A stretch of DNA of 64,000 bases, taken from NCBI GenBank assembly GCA_029216955.1, contig JANAVB010033216.1, positions 6,385,138 to 6,449,137 of the forward strand, in the 5' to 3' direction. A program made the translations under genes and the position numbers. The notes beneath the pieces were generated by a model, which was given only the letters and a program-made list of their open reading frames with translations, had not been told where the DNA came from and searched no databases. Origin of the DNA: Iris pallida (Eukaryota; Streptophyta; Magnoliopsida; Asparagales; Iridaceae). This document shows positions 12,623-21,797 of the stretch, in pieces; position 1 is the stretch's first letter, and each line of letters begins with the position of its first letter.

Positions 12623-13132
12623 ACGGAGGAATTAATCTTAACCGTCGGATCGTGATCCATGTCAAAATCTAAGTCAATCCTAACCATCAAAACAAAACCA
12701 AATATCCAATGGGTAATAGGGTGCATCTACACTATTCATGGAAATATCTAAACACTATTCATCAAAATATCCAAAATACTATTCATCAAAATATCGGAAA
12801 TACTATTCATGAAAATATCTGAAATCGAAAATATCTCAAATGTGGAAAATCTGTCTAGACGGTATGCCGTCGGTATACTCCGGTATACTAGCGGCATACC
12901 GGCCAAGGAAAAATCTATAAGTTAGGAAATTTTTTAAAGTATTACGAAAACCAAAAAAATATGAAATACACTACAAAATACGTATCTGTATATAAATACC
13001 GATACTGTGAGACGAGTCTCATATTTATATTGTTAGATGTTTGACCTAGGACAGTATTCTATCGTCGACACTGCGGCGTAGGCTGGACGTACCCACGTCT
13101 CGTGCCCTTACTCTAGGGTGCGGGTCGTGACA

Positions 13133-14351
13133 ACTCTGGAGGATGTCGCCAGCTTTAAACGGATGCAAGTCTTCATCCAGTCTGATATCTCCATGGTTAT
13201 GTTGCTCCATCAAATATTGTATGTCGCTCTGACCGAATGGTTCAAAGAAATGAGGAGCACAGTCTTGATTATCAAGTGGCTTGTCCTCCCTTACATGACC
13301 CAAGAAGAGGTATGGCATCCACTTGGTGGTATAACAAGTATTTGCAGTGGCCTTTTGTAGTAGAGCGAGCAAATTTTGTAGTGGCACAGTAGCTCCTGGA
13401 AGGCGACGATCATCTGAGGATTCTCTTCCGCCATAGCATCCAATTCGTCATTTGTGGGCATATACTTTTCGTATGGATTATCACCCGTCGGAAGATGAGA
13501 GAGATATTTTATCTCATAGAGTGCAAGTCCCATTTCTCCGTGGGGAGTCATAAAAGTTACAGTACTTTCATTATACCTCTCTACTAAGGCCAGGAACATA
13601 TGAGCGTTCGGACGAATGTCGTAAACGGTGGTCCAAATGGCATTGTAAAGATCTAGATCGAGGAGTCTGTCTTTAAACTGATCCAAAATCCAGATAGTCA
13701 AGCTACTCCAACGCTTCATATTCGGGTTTACTAAATCGGTCATACGCATGCCTCGATCTGGGTATCCTCCCTCAGCCTTTGCAAATGTGTTTGCAAATAT
13801 GGGTATCCTTACTGGAAGGTGTAAAGAGGAATCATCGGGAGGAATACAACCCGGTTTTAAACCTCTCAGGTGGGTGCTATACTTCTCAGAAGTAGGGTAG
13901 AAGAGGTCCTTATGATGCAGACCCATTCTGTAACAAATTCTGCCAACTCTTGCCTGCTGGATTGGAGTCAGATCCCATGACATTCTTCTGGGATAGCTTG
14001 CAAATTCATACAGTGATAAAGCGATAGACCTCGATATTTCTGTGAGGTATATGACTTTGTCTTCACATTTGAATATTCTCCGCTCTTTTCTTGTCTTGGG
14101 CTGGGAAGTCTTCTTAATGGCATCTTCGAATGAGAAAGCAGGCTTCTTATGGACCACACTATCAAGACTTTCCAGGGGTTCCCCATTCATTTAGCTCAGC
14201 AGGGTTTGGTTTTCTTGGGCCACGAGGAGGGTCTTTCGTGCTTCAAGGCCTTCGTATTGAGGGAATGTAACATGAGATAAATTCTCCTTGTACTCCGGGA
14301 CATTAAATGTTGAAGCAAATCTTTCAGCATTAGGGTCTTCCCTGAGATCAA
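13133..14351 (-). pseudogene. Plant mobile domain (PMD) protein, truncated pseudogene
   Basis: A 299-codon open stretch (14190 down to 13291) shows the plant mobile domain pattern of transposon-linked proteins: FLALVERY, then TFMTPHGEMGLALYEIKYLSHLP, at about residues 200-235 of the stretch, with W-rich segments before it. Coding continues past 13291 in another frame (about 13387-13133), so a frameshift lies near 13.3 kb. The frame is then cut at 13132 by an LTR. Upstream, an in-frame stop (14191-14193) separates it from 53 more codons (VDLREDPNAERF onward), preceded by a good splice acceptor (minus CTTTGTAG at 14352). PMD proteins occur in plant transposons and some host genes; the function of this copy is unknown. 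Same strand as the OTU/MULE sequence to its right. Confidence 0.65.
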
Positions 14352-14404
14352 CTACAAAGACATACATGAACAAAGGTTAGAAGCAACAAAAATGTTCAAC
14401 TTTA

Positions 14405-14745
14405 TATCCTATGTTGCGCAAACAATTAAGTTGTGCAACATCTTGAGTTGCACGATATTCTGAGTTGCGCAACATTTTAAGTTGCACAACATTCTAAGTT
14501 GCGCAACATTTTAGGTTGCACAACATTCTGAGTTGCGCAACGTTTTAGGTTGCACAACATTCTAAGTTGCACAACATTCTGAGTTGCGCAACAACCTGAG
14601 TTGCGCAATATACTGTGTTGCGCGAAACTTAAGTTGCACAACATCTCATGTTGCGCTACATACTGGATTACGCCATAACTTAGTTGCGCAATATTCTTGA
14701 TTGCGTAATAACTAAGTTGCGCAACAACATGCGCAACACGGTTCG
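14405..14745. repeat. TTGCGCAAC degenerate tandem array
   Basis: About 20 units of 17 to 18 bp built on the palindrome gttgcgcaac, spaced by attctga, attttaa or attctaa, with variants gttgcacaac and gttgcgctac. Isolated further copies run to about 15.72 kb (aagttgcgcc, gttgtgcc, gcgcaacc). It lies between the PMD exon and the OTU exon, either in an intron or between two genes. Repeated palindromes of this kind can be binding sites for a transposase or host factor, but nothing here proves that. Confidence 0.85.
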
Positions 14746-16285
14746 TAAGAACGAACAGTGCTCAAATAAAGCAACCACACCCTAAGAAGGGGTGGCGCAA
14801 AGTTCGTGATGCGCCAAACACTCTAAAAAGAGGGACCCAAGTCAATAGGAAGATCAAATCTGTTTCCATAGTGTTCGTTTTTGATCACTTTCCAGTGCTG
14901 GGTTGGCCATCTCTCGTCGAGAAGAGGGCGGCACATACTGTTCTGCTCGGGTCGATGGAGCACGAGTCGAAGGGGGCGGCGACACCCATCCCTTTATCAG
15001 CAGCAGTTTTCTTGGGGGCTATGTCGTCGAGAAGATGGTCGGAGAAGAGGGTTGCGAAAGTTCAGAGTATTCTCTCAGAAGATTAAAGTGAAAGTAAAGA
15101 ATTACGATCGGTTAAACAAGGGTTATTTATAGCCTAAAGACAGAATCCTAACAGTCACCCTAAGTTGCGCATGAAAAATCGTAACTGCTTGCAACAGATT
15201 GCGCGAGATAGGCGTAACTTGACTCAGTAATTGTTATAATTCAAAGTATTTCGAAGTTTTGTAACATTTCAAAATTCAAAAACTTTGAAGAGGGTCTTGT
15301 AGAGCCTAAAAATCAAGTTGTGCCATGTTTTTACTACTCAGCAATCAAGTTGTGCTCCAGAAATCAAGTTGCGCCACTGTTTTGAAGCTCAGGGATCAAA
15401 CTGCGCCACTGATCAGGTTGTGCCATATATTAGACTGCGCCCAATCATATTGTGCCAAAGCCTACGTGGTGCGTGACAATAATTACCATCATTACCTGAC
15501 AGCACTGACAACTGACAGCACGATCAACGAAGAAAATCTCTTCAAATCCCGCAAAGCGTGGCGCTCGAGACGATTTGATTGACAACTATTCCGCGCACTC
15601 TGTAAGTTGTGCCTAGGCGCAATCTGAATATATTCTTCTCATACATTCAAATGCTGCCACGTGCCTATTTACTGAGTTGCGCCTAGGCGCAACCCAATCA
15701 AGCGCAGTTTGACTTGTTGACTGAAGCTTGCGCAACCTGATAAAGTTAAGATAACTTACGTTCTAAAGCAGGATGCCGTGGCGCACATGCCACTAATCTC
15801 TCAAAATGTGTCCACTACTCTGTACACGACCATGCGCATCTCAATCACGTGATGCCACGCGTCTAAATATAGTTAGTACATGATTGTATAACTGAATGGA
15901 AGTTGGCGCAACATATGGTTGGCATAACCCAAAGTGGCGTAGTTCAACCTCGCACACATCAGAATAACTGCTAAAATAGTTATTTCTAGAATTCTATAAA
16001 TAGAGTTTCCAATCATTTTCAGAGCATCACAGAGATCAAGAACTTTTGCAAAATTGCTGCTGCATTCTCCATAGGCTCTAGTCTTCAAGTTCACATAGTC
16101 CAAGGGATAAAGTGATCGTCTTCTGATCAGATTCCTAAAGTTGTACTTCTCCAGAATTCATTGTACTTTGTACGATACTTTTTAAAGTTTGTTATAAACT
16201 TTTTGTTTTTGAAAACATCGACGAGATAACTACAACAGGTATCATGTATCTATTAGCAAATAAATAGCCGGCAGACGGGACTTAC
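14746..16285. other. Spacer between PMD and OTU segments, no confident gene
   Basis: The minus strand from 15085 to about 14830 has open frames in GC-richer sequence (for example a frame with PKKTAADKGMGVAAP) that might be a first exon of the PMD gene; support is weak. At 15.3-15.7 kb there are scattered TTGCGCC and TTGTGCC motifs related to the array at 14.4 kb. On the minus strand near 15.99 kb a TATTTATAGA sequence could be a TATA box for the PMD gene. Otherwise I see nothing identifiable. Confidence 0.4.
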
Positions 16286-16781
16286 ATGTAGTAGTTTTTC
16301 CCAGTAATACTGTCGGTACAAGGGATACTTAACAACAAACTTGCAACTTTTTCTTCGCTTAGGATGCGGGAGTAGAATGGAAGACGAGTCTCTAACTCCT
16401 CGTACAGCTCCTGCCTCACCTGTCTCCATCTGTTTTTGTCATCATAACCAAGATGTCTTGCAGGCACATGGAATCCGCAATGGCCGTCACCGAGGACATC
16501 GACAATAGACCAAATGTAATTGCGAAGCTCAGGTTGAAATTTGTCAATATACAAACTCAGTGTTTGGCTTACAATGGTATCTTCTCTTGGGAGGTCCATT
16601 TTCTCCATTTTCGGCAAACGACAAGCTTGCCCTTCCGTGCAGGCGGAGGTTGCTGTAAGCTTCGTTCAACATGCTCAAAGGATGATGGATCTCTCTTAGT
16701 CGACTCCAGCCTTCTCTTCTGTGAACTAGTCAATCTTGTTTGAGGCATGCCTTTAGGATTGGAAACAATAGACGGCTCATG
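16286..16781 (-). pseudogene. OTU-type protease segment at the C-terminus of a MULE transposase
   Basis: The minus frame starts with a linker typical of plant FAR1/MULE proteins (STKRDPSSFEHVE) and, after a frame change near 16.6 kb, runs into an OTU cysteine-protease signature: VDVLGDGHCGFHV (catalytic Asp and Cys in GDGxCG), then HLGYDDKNRWRQVRQEL. The conserved His of OTU is not in this exon. It ends at a canonical donor (minus CAT|GTAAGTCC, 16285), so the rest lay in later exons that I did not find. The left edge of solo LTR S1 cuts it at 16781, and its upstream continuation is at 33820. With S1 and one TSD removed the two parts are in frame. Family knowledge: OTU domains remove ubiquitin or related modifiers; activity here is not testable. 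Confidence 0.7.
16777..16781. repeat. TSD copy of solo LTR S1 (TCATG)
   Basis: tcatg directly before TGTCACGTC at 16782; the partner is 33815-33819. It lies inside the OTU-MULE coding frame. Confidence 0.9.
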
Positions 16782-17264
16782 TGTCACGTCCCGCTCCCGC
16801 AGGAGCGATCGTCCTCGCTAAGGCGTGATGTCGCACGGGCCTAGGTTGCGCCCGTGCAAGGCTAAGTCCATAAACGACCGATTTTAGCTAGGCCACAGAG
16901 TCGCACAGAGTGTTCCCATTTGCAGCAGAAAGTAAATGAACACAAATTGAAGCAAATTCAAACTCTTTATTGACATTCAAGAAGTTTACAAGCGGCGCTA
17001 GGCCAAGATTACAAATCGCTCAAGCTCTCCCTCTCTGAAACATAGAAGACGTGCCAAATGGCTTACAAGATGGAATGATTCATGGCAATGTTCCTATACA
17101 TTATGTCATGTATATGGTGCTTCAGCTTCTTGCAACGCTCCAAGGCCCCAGAGAGAGCTCCGCGCCTTAGCACGTTCGAGGAAAGCTCCGCACCCGACGA
17201 CGTCTTCTGCATCCTGTAAGTAGACTGTGGGGTTATCAGTACATTGTTATACACTGGTGGGGAG
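16782..17264 (-). mobile_element. Solo LTR S1, left segment
   Basis: Begins TGTCACGTCCCGCTCCCGC on the plus strand, that is, it ends GGGACGTGACA on the minus strand, like the 3' end of other LTRs here. A minus-strand AATAAA at about 16965 fits an R-region polyadenylation signal. The segment stops at 17264 where E2 inserted, and resumes at 32235. Total length is about 2.06 kb. The TSD TCATG at both outer ends with no internal region means a solo LTR made by unequal recombination. Confidence 0.85.
17260..17264. repeat. TSD copy of E2 (GGGAG)
   Basis: gggag before TGTAACACCC; the partner is 32230-32234, directly after GACGTGACA/GGCGTGACA. Confidence 0.95.
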
Positions 17265-19866
17265 TGTAACACCCATATTCTGAATACGTATTTTGTCAAG
17301 CTTGCATGTATTTTAGACCTGTATTTTATTTTCTCGGATTTTGGCATGTACTTATAATTGGCTTGACCTGCAGATTTTGGTTCTCGTAATTGGGTTTTAC
17401 CTGGCTTGGTTTATTTTGTGGAGGAGAATTGGTTTGATTTGGTTTGTTTTGGTTTAACATGCATTGGAACACCTTAGCCTATGTTCAACCCTCAACACAA
17501 CACAACTCACCCTCATTAAATCCCACCTAACTTTTCTCTCTCCTCTTTATTTTTTATTTACTTCTCCATCTCCTTCTTCTTCCTTTCTCTACACAACTTA
17601 CCAACACCCACAGGCAAGTGCACCTTGCCACCATATGAGAACCATATTTTATTTATCCATTAGCTAGATTAGGCCATGGAGATCAACATTAGAACTTGAC
17701 ATTTTGTGATTTGGAGTTTCCTTTGTTCTAGATCTAAGTTTTCTCTATTTTTAGATTTACATGGTTTTGATCTATTTTAGTTGGGTTTTTGTGGGTTTTG
17801 ATGCTTCCATGTGGAAGAGAACTCAATTTTACTCAAGTTAGAACTTTGAAAATCTAGATTTGGTTTTGATTTGATAAAGATATGAGGATTTGAACTTGGA
17901 GTTCTTGGAGTGTTCTTCTCGGCCTGGAGAAGGGGGCAGCAGCCTGCGCTCTTTAGCGCAGTGCTGGACTGCGCATCCCTTCTCGGCCTGCGCTCTTTAG
18001 CGCAGCGCCGACCGTGCTGCTTGCCTCTTGGCGAACTGCGCTCAGCCCCATGCGCCAACCATTCCTGCGCAGTTCACTCCTGCGCAATTCACTCCTGTGC
18101 AGTCTGCCCCTGCGCTGTTCATTCTTATGCAGTCTGCTCCTGCGCAATCCACCCCTGCGCAGTTCATTCCTGCGCAGTCTGCTCATGCACAATCCACCAC
18201 TGCGCAGTTCACTCCTGCGCAGTCTGTTCATGCATAATCTGACCCATGCGCCATCTGTCCCTGCGCCCTGTGCCCCTGTGCACTTGGCACCCTGCGCAGC
18301 TGACACCTGCATAATCCAACCCCCTGACCCCTTGCGCAATCCATTGGCTCTTGGAGTTTTGGTTTTATTTTTCTAAGCTTGGCTCTTCTATAGCCCTGTA
18401 TATTGATATTTTATTAGATATTTTACGCCCATTTTATATCCTTACGTCTTTTGTCATGAACTTGATTTTATTTAATATGTATTTATCTTGATAACTTGAT
18501 AGTGGCCCGTGGCGGCGCTCTCCTGACTTGACTTGACTTGTAACTTGTAACTTGATTCGTATAATCAACTTGACACCGTGGGTGTTCCTGCTTGCTTGCT
18601 TGTGCAATCCACTTGTCTTGTCTTGCATCATGTCTAGGACGTGACTCCCTGGTTCCCACGGTCAGGGATTCATACTGAATATGGATTAGGCTAATGACTA
18701 GATCAAACTATAGTTCATGAAGAATTTCTAGTCACAGGCAATCTCGTTATCTGGGCGCTCTTAATTGGACTTGTAGCTTGCCGACGAGTAGAGCACATTT
18801 CCAGCGCACTGTCATGTGTTGCACCCTCTAAGTCACCTAAGGGTATATCGTCTTCGGGGCGATGTACCCAACCATACTCTCAACCCGCGGAAGGATAACT
18901 GGATGGTCTGCAGGGCTTGGGACTGGGAAATTCTCATTGTATCTTGTTAGTAATTAGGCTTGTGACAACCCTAGTTAGTTAAAGTAGTAAGCCGTAGTAT
19001 TTGCTTGGCCGCTTGTGAATGGATATTGTATAGCCCTGTCTAAGTCTTGTCTAGTCCCAGTACCTGGTATTCCTGAACATGATTGTTTTACTTATCTTAA
19101 CAATAAATGGGTAGAGGCAGAAGCTATTCAGGCGAAGGGTTACAACCCCGGTCCTTGTTTGGTTTACGGGTTGTAACCTGGTTTCCAGAATGGTTCCACG
19201 TCCCTAGTCGTTTATTGTCCTGACGTGCTCTTTATTACTTATACTTTTATTTCATTTCTTATGTTCTGATATGTTGGCTTTTGTTCTTATTTCGTGGCCT
19301 CCTTTGTGGCACTTGCTCTTTCTGGGGTTTGACCCAGCTGGTTTTGTGTGGCCAGATTTCGGAGCAGCTCCCGAGGATCTTCCGAACCTCCAGCCCGATG
19401 GTGGCGACTAGAAGGAACCCGGGCTACGAGTGGGTTTTCTATTTTGTTTCGCTCACTCTATTGTAAAGTTATTCTTTTGAGGCGTTTAGCCGACGGGCAC
19501 CTGTTAGCTCGATGCACCTTTACTTACTGTCTGCCTACGAGCTGTAAACATGATTAACAAATCCTAGGGTTGATCATGTATGACTTAACTCTTGCTATTC
19601 CTAGCATTTTGTACGACTAGCTTCATGATCAGCTGATATGTAATATTTGGGACACCTTTTATTGTATATTTGGTGGTCAAACATCTTGTAATTATATTAT
19701 TTGCTTGAGATTGAGACAGTAGGCTTGGCCTTAAGAGACTGTTGGCTTGTAGTAAACCCTCATATCTAGACAGCCGTGACCGTATAGCGAGATGAACGTC
19801 ATTTCAATATACGTAGCTGGCTATGTTCGCCCCCGCTCTCCAGTATTCTGGTTCTGGGACGTGACA
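17265..19866 (+). repeat. 5' LTR of E2
   Basis: 2602 bp. It carries a CT-rich leader (17.5-17.6 kb), a TGCGCAGT repeat array (about 18.02-18.34 kb) and several blocks shared with the minus-sense partial LTR at 10-13 kb. Compared with the 3' LTR it has a deletion of about 145 bp at about 18478 (between atatgt and tttatcttg). Confidence 0.95.
18020..18340 (+). repeat. CTGCGCAGTTCACTC-type minisatellite in E2 5' LTR
   Basis: About 15-bp units, tgcgcagttcactcc, tgcgcaatccacccc and tgcgcagtctgctcc, are repeated some 15 to 20 times with base changes. The array recurs at about 30233-30560 in the 3' LTR. Each unit carries the palindromic core TGCGCA. Open frames of about 110-128 codons on both strands here are products of the repeat, not genes. 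Confidence 0.9.
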
Positions 19867-19874
19867 TGGTTTAA

Positions 19875-19893
19875 GTGGTGGCCCATGCAGGTC
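19875..19893 (+). promoter_or_regulatory. Putative primer-binding site of E2
   Basis: The same 19-mer as in E1, E3 and E4, starting eight bases after the LTR end. The primer tRNA is not identified. Confidence 0.6.
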
Positions 19894-20093
19894 TTGTCAA
19901 TCAAGAAATGTGAGGGTTTATCGAATAGATGTCTCAATTATTACTCGTTCTTGATCTCCGTTCATATCCTCTGAATCTCTGGATTCTTGCCTTGATCATG
20001 TGCTTGTATCGTTGATCTGTCCTGGTCCTTCCTTATTGTTTTCCCTGTGTCGTTTTCTTCAGCGGCACTGTACCTGACCCCGCCAATCAGTAA

Positions 20094-21797
20094 GGTAGAG
20101 CACCTCCCGCGGACCAGCAGCAACCTGGAGATCAAGCCCAGCATTCCGGAGTTGCCTCCCGAGTTATACCTCCTGAAGGAGAGCCTCCAGTTCAGCCTGT
20201 GCAGCCTGCTGAGCCGGATGATGGCACCTTGGTAGGTCTCATCAGGGCCTTGATAACTTCTCAAGATCGCAGAGGAGACGCCTTGCACCAGACTGTGGCA
20301 GATGCTTTGACCAGAGGCGGTCATCCAGGGAACAGCGCGGCCAACAGCTTCAAGCGCTTGAACCCTCCATTCTTCGACGGCAGCAAAGATGCGATTGCCA
20401 CGGACGCTTGGCTTCATGATACTGAGGTGATTCTGGAAGCAGCTAGAACACCTGAGAATGAGAAGGTGGCCGTGGTACGCCTGCAGTTGTTGGACTTAGC
20501 TCGCAGTTGGTGGGCAGCGCAAGCCATGGGATTAGTGGCACCCATTGCTTGGGCAGTATTTAGAGAGAGATTCCAGACGAAGTATTTCGATGCTGTGGCT
20601 CGGTACGACCTACAGACCAGATTTACCAACTTGAAGCAAGGAGGCAGAACGGTCGATGGCTATGCAACTGAGTTTTCTAGACTCAGTAGGTTTGCCCCCA
20701 CCTTGGTGGCGACCGAGTTTGATAGGGCCCAGCGGTTCCAGCAGGGACTGTATTTGGAGATCTTGTTGGCAGTCGAGCAGTTCGAGCACCAGTCGTTCGA
20801 TGCAGTATTGAGGGCAGCTAGGAGGCATGAGTACACCTCCCAGAGGATCATGGATAGGACCGGAGGTAGGAAGCGGTCCCACAGTCAGATGCACCAATCA
20901 TCAGCCCCGGCCCCGGCAGCTAGAAGTTTGACCATTGGAACTCCGAGGCGGGCGGCCTCAGTGACGTCGATTCAGTATTCGACCCCGACGTACCCGCAGC
21001 AGCAGAAGCAGAAGCAGACTTCCGCGATGGGATGTTCTCATTGTGGGAAGCCAGGCCATGTAGTGGCAGATTGTCGTAGGGCGCAAGGATTGTGCCTAGC
21101 TTATGGAGCGGCAGATCACAAGATAGAAGCCTGCCCGAACAGGGGTAGTTCTTCCTCTTCCAACCTAACCAGTCCATCGGTTAGGGGACCAGCACCCATG
21201 CAGCAGTACCCAAGGCCATTGTTGTCTCAGGCCCAGGCATTCCAGCAGCAGTGTGCCCAGGCTCCAGTGCAGAGCAGGCAGAAAGGTTTCCAGCAGAGGG
21301 GACCCGCAGCTAGAGGTCAGGCCATGATGATGGCTATGGAAGAAGAAGTTGCACCAAGTGAGGTTGTGGCAGGTACTATTCTCGTCAACTCCTTTCCAGC
21401 TTCAGTATTATTTGATTCTGGTGCATCGCATTCATTCATGTCTGCACGATTCGCGACACGGATAGGATTGGAGCCCGAGTCATTATCAGTGAGGCTCAAT
21501 ATACTTACTGGTAATGGTCTTGTGGGAGTAGATCGAGTGTTTTCTTCGTGTCGGATCGTAGTTAGCGATAGAGAGTTCCCCGCTAGATTTATAGAATTCC
21601 CTATGGCAGACTATGATGTAGTCTTAGGCACGGATTGGTTGAGGAACCAGTATGCTAGGATAGACTGCCATGTTGGCAGAGTTGTTTTTAGCATTCCAGG
21701 CGAGCAAGAGTTTTCTTTTTTCCAGAGGCACGGTGGAGCCATCTTCCCCAGTATTGCGGATGGCAGTAGCAGCAGTACAATTGCCCAGGATAGTTGA
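20094..21797 (+). pseudogene. gag-PR: E2 gag and aspartic protease
   Basis: An open stretch of about 568 codons after a TAA at 20091. An Ala/Pro/Gln-rich N-terminus is followed by a retrotransposon gag domain (FFDGSKDAIATDAWL to about the YTSQRI region, residues roughly 90-235). A CCHC knuckle CSHCGKPGHVVADC follows. A second knuckle reads CLAYGAADHKIEAC, with its second Cys changed to Tyr. The protease has LFDSGASHSF, with the DSG catalytic triplet. No ATG is near the frame start; the original start was probably upstream of the stop at 20091, so the N-terminus is damaged. Gag would form the particle, and the protease would cut the polyprotein. The frame is lost near the T-rich run at 21712-21721, where pol goes on in another frame. 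Confidence 0.9.

Larger units (their letters stand above)
10077..13132 (-). mobile_element. Partial LTR (minus sense), interrupts the PMD gene
   Basis: Read on the minus strand, blocks at 10140-10260, 10740-10800, 10905-10990 and 11340-11530 match, in the same order, blocks of the E2 LTR (about 19.45-19.35, 19.19-19.14, 19.02-18.96 and 18.5 kb; the 11.4-kb blocks match 30.74-30.86 kb best). A TATA-like stretch (12613-12622) reads on the minus strand and precedes a pyrimidine-rich leader, supporting minus orientation. The right boundary at 13132 cuts the PMD frame. The last 100 bp resemble, in the opposite sense, the terminal module of the E1 and E4 LTRs, which is odd. The far end is outside the window, so no TSD can be tested. 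Confidence 0.75.

Noticed and set aside
14405..14745. CRISPR-like spacing of the TTGCGCAAC array
   Set aside because: Units and spacers are too short and degenerate, there are no cas genes, and the DNA is clearly nuclear plant DNA.
17953..18376. Frames of 110-128 codons in the E2 LTR (also 30167-30590)
   Set aside because: They are translations of the TGCGCAGT minisatellite on both strands, and codon changes between the two LTR copies show no constraint.
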